Of a stretch of DNA of 64,000 nt, positions 37,401 to 49,100 are shown piece by piece (position 1 is the stretch's first letter; each line of letters begins with the position of its first letter). The translations under genes and the position numbers were made by a program. The notes under the pieces were generated by a model. It was not told where the DNA came from. It was given only the letters and a program-made list of their open reading frames with translations, and searched no databases. The stretch comes from Chondrosia reniformis (Eukaryota > Porifera > Demospongiae > Chondrillida > Chondrillidae), in NCBI GenBank assembly GCA_947172415.1, contig OX359190.1, positions 9,486,001-9,550,000 on the forward strand, in the 5' to 3' direction.

Positions 37401-39924
37401 AGGAGCAAATAGTGTTGAGCTCATTGAAGTTGTTCAGAATCCACAAGATCTTGGGTTTCCGTCAATTCTTGGCACCTGGTATAGTGTGTGTAACAATAGT
37501 GATGGGAGTTCTCATGCAGCTTCTCACATTGGGCCATGTAGTAAGTATCCCCCTACATATATGCTCACTGTATATTATACACGTACATATGTGCATATAT
37601 AAGTACATGAAGGTGTATATAAGGTGTAATTATTATTGTGTAGTAGATGAGACAATGGATTGTTAAGCATTGACAACATAGATTAGTAATATATACATAT
37701 ACATATATATATGCAGATGTCATTGTCCTACGTTATTGTAGAGTATTTGAGACCATAAAATATATGAATTATCACTAATTGAGGTGATTATTGCACAGTT
37801 CTAGTGCAATTAATTCCCTTACTTCACATACATATATTAAAGAGACAATCATTGCAAATTATTGCACCATGAACTAATCATGACTAACTAAGTGACTACA
37901 GTCGCACAGGAAGTATATAATCAACTCTTCTTATATATGTACGTATATATACAAGTTTTCATTGTAAATGTCTATATATACATATTTATATAGAAACAAA
38001 ATCCATGACAGTTGTGAGACCACATACAAGTGTGCTAGACATTGGCTCATCCCTAACACTAAAATGCTTGTATTCAGAAGGTCACTACAATGGAAAATAC
38101 CTCTGGTTTCACGAAGGCAAACATCTGGCTAACCACACAGATCAATATCTCAACATCAGTAATGCTTCATTAGACGACGATGGCCAATATCAATGCTTTA
38201 CTGCAGATCTAAACATTCACACAAATGGTCCTTCCAGTCATGTCTATGGTAATATAACACTATACACTGAAGTCATATATTCAGCACATACTGCATAGAT
38301 GGATATGTTTGGTATAGTTTGGCGGTTGAAATATTGGCTGACTCCTCTCAAAACCACCAATCCGCCAAAATAATATATTTCCCACCAAAATTTCATATTA
38401 TATATATGAGTCTAGACTCTAGAGATCTGTGATGGTTTATTCCCGAGATTGATGCAAACAAATGGTAGGAGCATGACCCTTGTATATCCACATCTACGTA
38501 TATGTACTGTGTATAATCACTATATATGTATAATAATATATGCCAAGCCAGTAAATTAAGTGATCAAAGGTTTATTCTAAGGCCCCCCAGCCAAGATACA
38601 TAAGGCGTTGGTAACTTAGCTAGCTCGGTGTACAGACATTGGGCAATCAACTTTCCTATTATACGCATAAAAGCATAGAAATATCTCAAACAGCAAAATT
38701 GTCTTTGAATTGGTTCATCTTGAGCCTTGTGAGTGTCTAGAGAGGCAGTTGGTTTATCTTCTTCTTCTTCTTCTTCAGACATTTCAATCCTAAGGATCCT
38801 CTTCAGTGAACTGAATGTCTCTAGACTCTCATAAGACTCAAGATGAACCAATTCAGAGATATGTCTGGTGCAGTTAGAAGAAACCCTTATCATCTAAGCA
38901 AAATTATCCTCTTTCGTACTCTTTTGGAGTCACATATATAGATCAATATTATATATATAGATAACTGGGTTGTCAGTAGCAACAGTTGCTGCTAAACATT
39001 GATCATGTGTATATAATTTCATTCCTTGTCTCTCCAGTTAAACCTATTATTATCGAAGAGCCCTCTTCTGTGAATATAACGGCAGGTTCACTTCTAATGA
39101 TATCTTGTACAGTCAAGAGCAAGTCGCTAGTGCAATTTGAATGGTATAAATATGAAGAGCCATTGGGAAAAGGAAGCTATTACAAGTCTAGTGTTTATAA
39201 TAGCAATCTCATGTTATACACAAGCAGGCTCCTCATTACAGACGTTAATTTGAATGATACAGGAAAATATGCCTGTACTGCTAGTATAATGGCAATTAAT
39301 GAAACAAAACCGATAGCCAAAATTCCTATCCCAGGTGGACAAATTGGAATTATCAAAGGTATAATATATAATATATATCGGTACTTTAATTCATACATTA
39401 TAAGACCCCTATATAATTAGCACAGAGAGCCATGCAAGGACTCAAGAAAAAGACAAAGATTCCCAGGGTCACTGATGAAGGATGGAATTCCCAGAAACAG
39501 GCTCAGTTGTCTGGCCCAGTTGAGAAGAAGAGAAGTATATAGAAGAAGAAAACTCTCGTATCCTCATCCAAAGCTCTCAATAGGTTTAGTTCCCTATAGG
39601 CCTTTCATATATAAAACTGTGTTAATCACATTTACATATATTGTAACCAATTAACTGGTATATCCATTACTGTTCTTTTCAGATACAGTGGTTAAGGTTG
39701 GTGTGGTAGACGAAAACAAACATTATTTACCAGCTCTAATTGCTGTGACCATACTGTTAATCTTGGTACTGATTGCCTTCCTCGTCATCCTGGCCTTCTT
39801 TTTTGGAAGAACTCTCATCAACCGCATGCATCTACACCTAAATAAAAAGGAACAAGATAATGAACTAAAAGAGATGCAGTCACAGTTTAGCAGTGACGTC
39901 CCAGAATCACAAGCTGAAGCTTAG
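34472..39924 (+). CDS. Type I membrane receptor: SRCR-Ig-unknown-Ig-Ig-TM
   Basis: Seven exons, 34472-34562, 34721-35032, 36314-36637, 37166-37540, 37994-38248, 39038-39358 and 39683-39924; every intron is phase 1, the classic pattern for shuffled extracellular modules. Exon 1 is a signal peptide. Exon 2 is a whole SRCR domain (GGRVEV, WREAAVVCRQLGY, CNGTEELLQHC). Exon 3 is Ig-like with Cys, Trp and a late Cys. Exon 4 is an unrecognised 125-residue module. Exons 5 and 6 are Ig domains with D.GQYQC and DTGKYAC signatures. Exon 7 has a strong membrane span (about 25 hydrophobic residues) and a 45-residue charged cytoplasmic tail without an obvious ITAM/ITIM. N-glycosylation sequons are frequent. 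It is probably a cell-surface recognition or adhesion receptor (inference); sponge SRCR and Ig-type receptors are known. Confidence 0.9.
35855..35995. repeat. 16-bp C-rich minisatellite
   Basis: About eight copies of GCCCTCTTCCTGTCCC variants in the large intron between exons 2 and 3 of the SRCR-Ig gene. Confidence 0.9.
38707..38855. repeat. Fold-back element with about 37-bp arms
   Basis: GAATTGGTTCATCTTGAG... at 38707-38743 pairs with ...CTCAAGATGAACCAATTC ending at 38855, with one or two mismatches and a loop of about 75 bp containing a CTT run. It lies in an intron of the SRCR-Ig gene and makes a spurious 109-codon minus frame. Confidence 0.75.
39440..39640 (+). repeat. Interspersed repeat family A
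   Basis: Copy with GGTCACTGATGAAGGATGGA, GTCTGGCCCAGTTGAGAAG and CATCCAAAGCTCTCAATAGG blocks, in the last intron of the SRCR-Ig gene. Confidence 0.8.
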
Positions 39925-40204
39925 GCTAAGTGCTTTCAACATAATATGCAATCTGCAGTTTTAGTACAATAATGCATGATCACCAATTAATATGTTAACT
40001 TGTATATGAACTAATTATAATCAAATTTCAAAAGTCATAATGCATATGTTACTTTTTAATTCTGTCTGTATTGTAAAATGCATATATATACACTTTAAAA
40101 ATATATATAATATATGCCAGACATGCATGCTGTTACACACCACTATATACATACAAACTTTATCGAGTCCACTCAACTATACCCATAAAAAACTATGTAT
40201 ATAT

Positions 40205-40740
40205 ACAAAGTTAATGTATGGAGAGAGATAGGGCAAATTTTAAGTCCCATCAAAATTTCAAAAACTCATTGGACATGCTCTGTAGATGTCTGTGAATGCT
40301 GACACAAAAGTTTTAATTTCATATCTTTTGCTTTTGATGAGTTACAGCCATTACTGTACATTAAAGTCTGGTATACAAAGTTTATGTATAGAGAGATAGG
40401 GCAAATTTTATATAAATTCCATCAAAACTTCAAAAACTCATTGTACATGCTCTATAGATATCTGTGAATACTGAGACAAAGTTTTAGCTTCATATCTCAC
40501 CATTTGATAGAGTTACAGTTTTCAATGTATATTAAATTTCTGGTATACAATGTTAATGGATATATGGTGAGAGATTGGGTAAATTTGAAGTTCCATCAAA
40601 ATTTCAAACACTCATTGATCATGCTTAATAGATGTCTGTGAATGCTGACACCAAGTCACAGCGCTAGCTTCATATATTTCCATTTGATAAAGTTACAGAA
40701 CTACAGTTAATGTACTGTATTGTTAGAGAAAATTGCGTAA
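40205..40740 (+). repeat. Three tandem copies of an about 170-bp unit
   Basis: The block beginning AGAGATAGGGCAAATTT starts near 40221, 40391 and 40569. Each copy continues with CATCAAAAYTTCAAAAACTC and GATGTCTGTGAATGCTGA-like blocks. Copies differ by roughly 10-20% by eye. No coding potential. Confidence 0.85.
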
Positions 40741-40849
40741 TACTATTATATATGGCCAACCGTTACAAGGTATACAATAAAACAAAATTTAATATTATAT
40801 CTGAATATATACTTTCCAATTTTTTTATCGCAGCGGCTAGAGGCCGGTA

Positions 40850-42640
40850 CCGGTAACGAAACTTATTGTGTTAAAGTGCCTTAGTGCCTTAGTGCTTAAG
40901 TCACTTTTTGCTCTAAGCACCGGCAAGTCCCAAATTGACAGTTAAGGGGGTCCAGGTGCCTGCCAACTGTTCTACGCCCATCTTACAAGCTTGCCGGTGC
41001 TTAAGTCACTTTTTGCTCTAAGCACCGGCAAGCCCCAAACTGACGGTTAAGGGGGCCCAGGTGTTTGCCAACTGCCCTATGTCCATCTTACAAGCTTGCC
41101 GGTGCTTAAATCACTTTTTGCTCTAAGCACTGGCAAGCACTAGCAAAACAGTTAAGTGTATTCAGCTGCAGGTGTCTACCAATCGCCTCCAAAGCACCAT
41201 ACTATGCTACTTATACACGATTAATTTGTACCTTATCTACCTTTATCATTAGTCCACCTTGCTATTTTTCGTATTCATTAATGATCATTATTATGGTAGA
41301 CACTGAAGATTAGCAGGCTTACCCACAAGTTCGACACTTTTCTGTCCTAAACGGATTAAAACAAAACTGTCTACATCGTCGTTCAAGGTTTCGTTCCATT
41401 TACAAACCTAAATACAGAAGTAAAAGCTTTAATCAACGCTTGAAGAACAGCCCGGGCTATTAATCGAACCTTCAAACATAACGCTTTCCAAAATCTATTG
41501 TTCTTACTATTTAAGGATTTGCTGCAGGCCATCAAAGAAAGAAAATACGAACGAAAACCCTCGAGTAACTTGGCGTGAGTATGCTAAGTCGGCGTTGTTA
41601 CTTATAATTTATACTATTATATAGTTGCAGTCTGTGTACTAAATGTGTACTATTCAATACATAAAGTGGTTAAGCACCGCTAGCATTAGTACAGAAAGTA
41701 TAGCTGGTGCTTAAATTAGTATAATAAACTATAACGCTATTATTGTATAAAATGTTAAGCACCAGCCATACACTTAGGAACTGAATATATAACTAGTATA
41801 TTTCCACTTCCATCACCACCGCGCTGGTGGCAGAGTGATGCGAGAGAGAAGCGTATAGAATAAAAGGAAGCTTCTGGTATTGGTTCAATTACAACGGTAA
41901 TCACTTTTTTCCTTTTTTTCTTTATCATTTCACAACGTAGTTGCATATAAATAGTCCATTTTAACATGACCATTCAGGCCTGCCAGCGTGGAGCCTCGGG
42001 TAAGAGAGTAAGTCCTTATTCGTTGGCTTGGCAGTGTCTAGGTTCCGTAGCTGCCCTGTATCGGTTGGTGCCATGGGGATGTGCTCACCAATTATCGATT
42101 TATCGATACAACGGAACCCGGGGAGGGATAAGGCCGGTTCTGTCACTCCGTGACTACCAAAGCCGAAACTGCACCAGTTAGGCGTTACCAACGATCCTGG
42201 CCCCAGACGACCAGCGATGGAAGGACGGCTCGCATTGTGGATGGTAACGTGAACTCCCTGCGTCGAGCAAAATCCAAGTCACACCTCCTCGTGGTGCTCG
42301 ACGGTAACAGCAGTCTCTGCTGGCTAACGTGACTGGTTTTTTCTTTTTCTTATCGTCCGTATATCGCGATATTTGTTGTAACCCACTGAGAATGAGAGTT
42401 TTTCTCTTTTTTTCCTTATCGTTAGCATATCGCGATATTTGTTGAAGGGTCTGGGAACCGATTGAGTTCCAAACACGCTTGGGTCGTTTTTTCTTCTTTT
42501 TTCTCGTTGCGATATGTAAAATTAATATTACTCTTACTTTACACTTTACTTAGGAAAAATTCAAAACATTGAAATAATAAATATCATACAAAGTTAAAGC
42601 GCCCGTACCGGTACCGAAAAATGTGTTAAAGTGCCTTGTA
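40850..42640. mobile_element. Unclassified repeat-bounded element (about 1.8 kb)
   Basis: Related sequences bound it in direct orientation: CCGGTACCGGTAACGAAA...GTGTTAAAGTGCCTT near 40850-40885 and CCGTACCGGTACCGAAAA...GTGTTAAAGTGCCTT near 42605-42640. Inside are 105-bp tandem repeats able to form hairpins (40886-41150), further TAAGCACC/GGTGCTTAA motifs (41670-41765), a locally GC-richer 500-bp core (41800-42330) with two short overlapping plus frames of 71 and 60 codons, and two copies of a TATCGCGATA-containing block. No transposase, reverse transcriptase or recombinase is recognisable. It may be a non-autonomous element or a remnant. Confidence 0.45.
40886..41150 (+). repeat. 105-bp tandem repeat with 13-bp hairpin stem
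   Basis: TCACTTTTTGCTCTAAGCAC recurs at 40901, 41006 and (variant) 41111, a 105-bp period. In each copy TTGCCGGTGCTTA precedes and its exact complement TAAGCACCGGCAA follows a 12-15 base loop; the first and last copies are imperfect. Confidence 0.85.
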
Positions 42641-42787
42641 CGTAGTGGTTATGAAGCTTATCAGAGGTATTTCGCTAGTTATAGTCAAGCAATCTGTACA
42701 TGTCAAATATACCTTCATCCACCAGTTTTGAAGTGGCCTCTATTAATTTTAATGGTAATGAATTTGAAACTATTTATTAATAATACA

Positions 42788-42860
42788 TTGAATAGGGCGG
42801 CCATATTTTTTCAGTTAACTGATATATAGAGTACTATCATATATACTCTCTGATAGTGAT
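42788..42860. repeat. Short repeated element, copy 2
   Basis: ATTGAATAGGGCGGCCAT followed by a T-run and a GAGTACTATCA...TACTCTC hairpin-like tail, as at 27591-27660. Confidence 0.55.
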
Positions 42861-43133
42861 TCTCTGTGGCCCAGCAGTGCATAAATTTTATATATGCCCA
42901 ACTAGTGGATATATATATATATATACAGTATGGTAAGATGCAATATGTAGATTCAGCTACATATGCTAGGTTTCCTTTAGCTTCATTGTTACTATGGAGA
43001 CCCTGAATGCAATTCATCTGAATACACAATATTGCATGCAACTGAACAAGTACGCCAGAGTCTGAGACTACATGATTAAGATACTAGTAACTTTCAAGAG
43101 CAAGTACATTTTACGCATTGAAGTGCTTAATGT

Positions 43134-46100
43134 TCAGTTTGGAACTTGAACATCTCTATGATCAATCACAGTCCATTCCTTGGTGGATGATACTTTGGCA
43201 TTTGATGGTCCAATAATGGAGGAAGAGGAGATGCTACTGTTGCTATTCAAGTACCTACAGATCCGATCAGAAGAGTGTGTACTATAAAGCAATTAAGACA
43301 CATCACACAAGGAACTACAGATAATACTTACTTGTTGGCTACTTCAATGAGGTCATCCTTGTCAGTCCCAATCAGTTCCTGCCTGTGTGCCTCCATCATC
43401 TCCTTGGTGATCCTTGATAGAAAGTATGCAGAACCTTTGTTGCCGGGGGATACAGGGCTGTCCACCTAAATATATGCACACATGCATAAAACGTGTGCAT
43501 AAAGACAGATGCAATGATGATTTGATTTGATTATCACTATGATTACATAGTCCTCTTGAAAGTGTTCAGCAAAAACAGATAAAACTTGGCAAAGGACTTA
43601 GATTATTTATAAAAACTATATTACCATTAATGGTGATCCATTATTCTTTTCATTACTTTGAAGAGAAATTTGTAACACATTTGCATTGATACTATAGAAA
43701 CACATTTGCACTCACCATTGAAAATATGCCAAGTTTTGCTTCATCAATATCCCTTTGCGTAAAATCACTACATAATATCCACTTTATAGATTGGTTAAAA
43801 TTCTCCAAAGTTTCCAAACAGTTTGGATCTCTGAAAAGAGAGACAGGACAGGCAGGATGAGGGATTTAGGTATATTGTTGAACTTACTAAAAACCTATTA
43901 TAGCAATAACAGTCATAAATTAACAAGATTATAATAATGATATAATTATCCTTTAATAGTCTACATCTATATCTATACACCTCTCATATAATACAAGGTT
44001 GGCATTGTCATGCATACAGAAACTAGAGGTTTAATTAATGGGTTTGTCTACCTCCAAAAGGAGCTTTAAGTAATATTATTATGTGTTTCATATTTAATTT
44101 GGTCAATAAATATATTTTTCATTTATGTCAATTTAAGCAGTTATGCAAATTCTCAAATGTATGGTTAGCTAAGTAATGAGTATGTATTTTATTGGTTCTA
44201 CAGTTTTGAAGTGCAAAGGGCACCAATATACGAGTTGATTTTTAATAGTTTGCACTATGTTGCAGAGGAAATCTTTCATTGGTGTTATTAGCGCCTCATT
44301 TGATGGTTGAGGTGGTATAACAGTCACACTACGGAGTATTAGTTGACTTTGATCTAATGCATCTTTGCGTGGTACTATAGCGTGAGGAGTCGTGGAGGAG
44401 CGCACAGAAGATGTGGCCCGTCTGCTACTGGTGCTGATACGCGATTGAGAAAATGAACGAGTCCAACGATAGCTTAGGATATGAGACCTCTTTATTCGAT
44501 CTACCAGATCAATATTACAGGAGCATAATTGTAAGCTTCTCTGCGGCGTTTCTTCTCATCAACGGGCTATGTTTCTTTCTTGCCTACGTACCCATATTCA
44601 GAGTTTTACCAAAGCTGGGATGGGATTCACTATTCAAGTGGCTTGCGATAAACTATTCTATTGTCGGACTAGTACTGCTTCTGGACAGCATTGCTATTTT
44701 TGCGGCTGATTTGACCCTGTTGATGGATGAGAATGGAATATCTACCAATGAACTGTGTACGTTTCACTTTTCCCTCGTCGCTACGGTAATTCCTACACTG
44801 GCCGTCTGTATTCCGTTCACCTTTGTCATCGTCAAAACTTGGCTGGTGCACAGAAATAGAGTCTATAAACACTTGTGGTTAGCTTATGCCGTGCTCTCTA
44901 TTATCTGCTGGGTCAGTGCTATCACCCTGGGAATCCCCTTGCTGGTCCCCACCTTATTCCCGAATGTTCTCTCATTCGGTCATATTTGTGCATCGAATGG
45001 ATCGAAAGCATCAGTGATTCAGCAGGTTAAAATACTACTCCACATATTACCATTTACTATTTCAGTGTTTTGCCTTTACTCCATCGCTCATGTACTGCTG
45101 CAAGTCCACAGTTCAGTCAACAAGCCAAAGGAGGAATATATGCAACTTAAGGCACTTACTGCTGCAACTCTTGTCCATCACTTTCACACAACACTGAGCG
45201 GAGTTGGGACTACTATTGTCAGTACAATTTTCCAACGTGACGGCTTTACCTGGCCTGTTCTTATCATAGTACAGCTAAGCATTGAATCTTCAAAGCTAAT
45301 CTATTCTATGTTTGGTATAATAATGATATTTTTATCAAAAAAATTCTCTAGATCAGCCAAGGAACTGTATTACTGTAAGAGGAAGAGACACCATTCAAAA
45401 TCTACAATTTTTCCTCAATGATTTTATTTTTGTCCAAATGTTTCTCCTATGTACAAACTGTATGTGATTTTTGATATGAATAAAGTGTATAATTAATACA
45501 TAATGTATGACTGTTATAGGTACGTATATAATGTTGAAAATTGTAAAAAGTAACAATGCTTAACATTTTAAAACAAGATCAATATTATAAAATACTGAGA
45601 ATACAGTATATAGCCTTACTCTCTACATTATTTAAACAGTCAGTTGTAACTAGGCAACCAACCCTAATATAAGTGACCTACCTATATGAGTAGAATGAGA
45701 ACACACCACCTCCATATTTGGCACCTCCTCCATAAGCCCCGCCCTTTTCTCGGATCTCTCGATGTAGAAATTTATTGGTCATAAGTCGCGACAACACGCG
45801 TAACCTAGGCACCGGATGGATCATAAAGAGGAAATTTCAACAAAATATACTGGACACCAGATATTCCATTAATATATATTCTAATATGATATTATACACA
45901 TATGTATGTGTATATATACATATAAAATGTATACTTGAGTCACACACATACTTGGCTGCATCTGGATTACTATAGGGAGCTCCAGGTAGACTGGTACTGA
46001 CATAGTTGATAGGAAATGGCATCACGTGATGTAGCCTTTTGGATATAGGTTTGAAATCCTCGACCTGTACAGTAGAATAGGGTAGCCAGATACAATGAAT

Positions 46101-49100
46101 GGATGGACGGATGGATGAATGGATGAATGGACAGATGGATGGAGGAATAGACAGATAAATGGAGGGATAGCCAGATAGATGGAGGGATAGACAGATAGAT
46201 TTATGGATGAGTGGATGGACAGATGGACGGAGAGATAGAGGGATGGATGGATGGATGGACGGAGAGATAGAGGGATGGATAGATGGATGGATGGATGGAG
46301 AGATAGAGGGATGGATGGATGGACGGAGAGATAGAGGGATGGATGGACGGAGAGATAGAGGGATGGATGGATGGATGGATGGATGGATGGATGGATGGAT
46401 GGATGGATGGATGGATGGATGGATGGATGAATGGATGGATGGATGGATGGATGGAGAGATAGATGGATGGGTGGACAGATGAACGGAGGGATGGATGGTG
46501 GACAGGTGGACAGGTGGATAGACAGACATGATATACTCACTGTAACAATGGGAGAAGGTTCATGAGGTGAACCAGGCAAGGCTCTGATGAATTCATCTAG
46601 ACTGGGAAGTGCCTTTTCTAATCCTTCAGAAGTTGCATTTAGAGAACATCTGAAAAATTAACTCAACACTTCAAACTTCATTATCATGTCATAATTTTGA
46701 TTATACATTTAAAAATGATGTTAGAAGTAGGGTTGGCAGTACTTGCAACCATGACTTGAAAAAGTAATGTAGCAAGACATTGATTATGTAGTAAGGCTAA
46801 CCATAAAGAAGTGGCATACTAAAATTTAAGTGACTTAGCCATACACATCACTTCTATGTTTAGGCTTATCATGATAGTTGAAGTAAGCGTGAAGCCCCTA
46901 AATGTAGAATTTGGTCCGAATAGGTACACAACCTCATTTGTGAGCAATCAAATACATGTGCTGCTATGGATCCAAGCTTCTTAGCTACCATGGCAACATC
47001 CTCTTCTGTCTGCCTCTTAAGGAAGGCTGCCTGGGTAATTCCCCCAAATTGCTCGGAAAGTCCCCCAGCTGGTGTGAGAGAGGCAGCTGATGACATCATT
47101 GCAAAATGATGACCTGAATAGGCTATCTCCGAGGACAGATTTGAGGCAGCCATTTTGATAAGAGCCCCCAATAATTCTAAATCTTCAAACTTGGGACTGT
47201 ATGGGATGGAAATTGAAAGTGAAAATTAGGATCAATTATAGTACATACATTAGCCATTTTGATAAAAGCCCCCAATAATTCTAAATCAAATCATTCTATA
47301 GTCTGAGTTAGCTTATATTTTATCTCAATGATCAATGTGATTGAGTTAATTTTAAAAAGGAGACAGTACAATATTGCTGGGAAACACAAAGTTTCAGAAA
47401 TATAAAATACCTTTTGAACAGTGTTGTCCAGAGGCTGAACATATAAGGAAGGTTCTTCTCCAAGCTGTGAGAACTAAAGAGTACACTCTGCTCAAAGCAT
47501 CTCACATCAGAGTGATCACATGCAATGTGGGACGTCACACCAAGACCGCCGGTGCGAAGGTTGCATTCTTCAGAGAAGTCACGATGGTCCATATCACCAG
47601 CGCCAAGACTATGAGGTGATAGATAGGTAGGAGTAGGCTGATGTGAAAATGGAACCCAGGGGGAGGGGCGGAGAGGGCGTAACTTCTCCCTATTTTCCTT
47701 GTGTAACAGTGCAGTAATTTACTGTAAGCCCCAAAAGTCGTTAAAAAATTTGTCTGGATTAAGTGAAAAAGGTTCTTACAAAAGTACCCCTTTTTAACCA
47801 AGCCCCATTCCAAATCCTGGACCCACCCTCTGAGCCCCTGACCCCACCTACCATTTTGTTATTATAAATTAAAGAAAAATTGAAAAAGTAGCAACTTTAC
47901 ATCATTAAGATCTTGCTATAATAATCACCTGGTAATGACGGAGCAGAATAATGGCACGTAATCCATAAGATCATCCGGAAGAGAAGTGATGCTAGAGAGA
48001 GCCTTGAAGTAGACAATTCCATTTGTGGGCTGTTCAGTTAACTGTACTGGAGTTCCAGCTATAGTCGTGGAAACAGACATATTCATAAAGATGTACTGTT
48101 ATTAAAATCAGTTACTTAATAAGGGGAGGGGATGCCAAGTTATATAAGAGTGGGCGATTGGCTAGTATTGCCAAACATTTGAAATCTGGTTGAAACTCAG
48201 GGGGGAGGCTTCAGCAGCCAGACCCCCTAAAGCCACCACTGAGACGACCTTACCAGCAAAGTCATGACAGAGAACAGGATACACGCCTTCTCTACTGATG
48301 TCTGCAGGTTATGAGAAAATGGATGCCTCTCAATGAAAGCTGGGCATGAAAATGAGAACAGCTTAACATACCAGCTATCTGTAGTGTAGGCAGAATACTA
48401 ACGTCCTCTTCCATACTCTGTCTATTTTCCATTTCAATTCCTAATTTTAAATTTAGAATTTTACTTAACTGTGACGAATCTTGAATAGAAATGATATTTT
48501 GCTTATCTGAAAGATGTTACTTGAATTATTACTGCAATAAATCCAAACAGAAACTCACCTTCTTTTATTAGAGTTTGACGATCCTCTCCAGTCAATTTGG
48601 AGACATATTTGTTCAGTTTTTCTTGCTCAAGCCTCTGAAGATTGCTTTCATAGTCTTGCTGTACACAAAGATGATAGGAATGAAGCCTACCTGACTAAAG
48701 TCAGCCAAAAGATCACACTAATTAATGTGAACATACTTCTGGACTCATTATTAAAGTCAAACAATGAGGATTATCCAGAAAGTACTCTTTGACTTTCTCC
48801 TTTAGAATTTCGGGATGGCTTTGCAATGTCTCCTTCAACTGTTCCACTCTTTCAGAAATCTTCAGTGCTTCAGATACCCTCCCCCCGTGGTTCCAGAGTG
48901 GCATCATGCTCTGAGGGATTGAGTATAGAAGCATACCTACACCCTAGGGAATTTCTGGGGGACTGGGATTGCAGTCATATACACCCTAGGGAATTTCTGG
49001 GGGACTGGGATTGTAGTCATGTACACCCTAGGGAATTTCTGGGGGCCTGGGATTGCAGTCATGTACACCCTAGGGAATTTCTGGGAGACTGGGATTGCAG

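Noticed and set aside
38564-38893. 109-codon minus frame with an acidic run
   Set aside because: Lies within an SRCR-Ig intron across a fold-back element; no homology recognised and no splice partners.
40850-42640. LTR retrotransposon
   Set aside because: Border repeats are only about 35 bp, there is no gag/pol frame, primer-binding site or polypurine tract visible.
45837-46579. His/Pro/Ser-rich minus frames of 185-230 codons
   Set aside because: Translation of the ATGG array read through PITRM1 exon sequence. Only the flanking exon parts are real.
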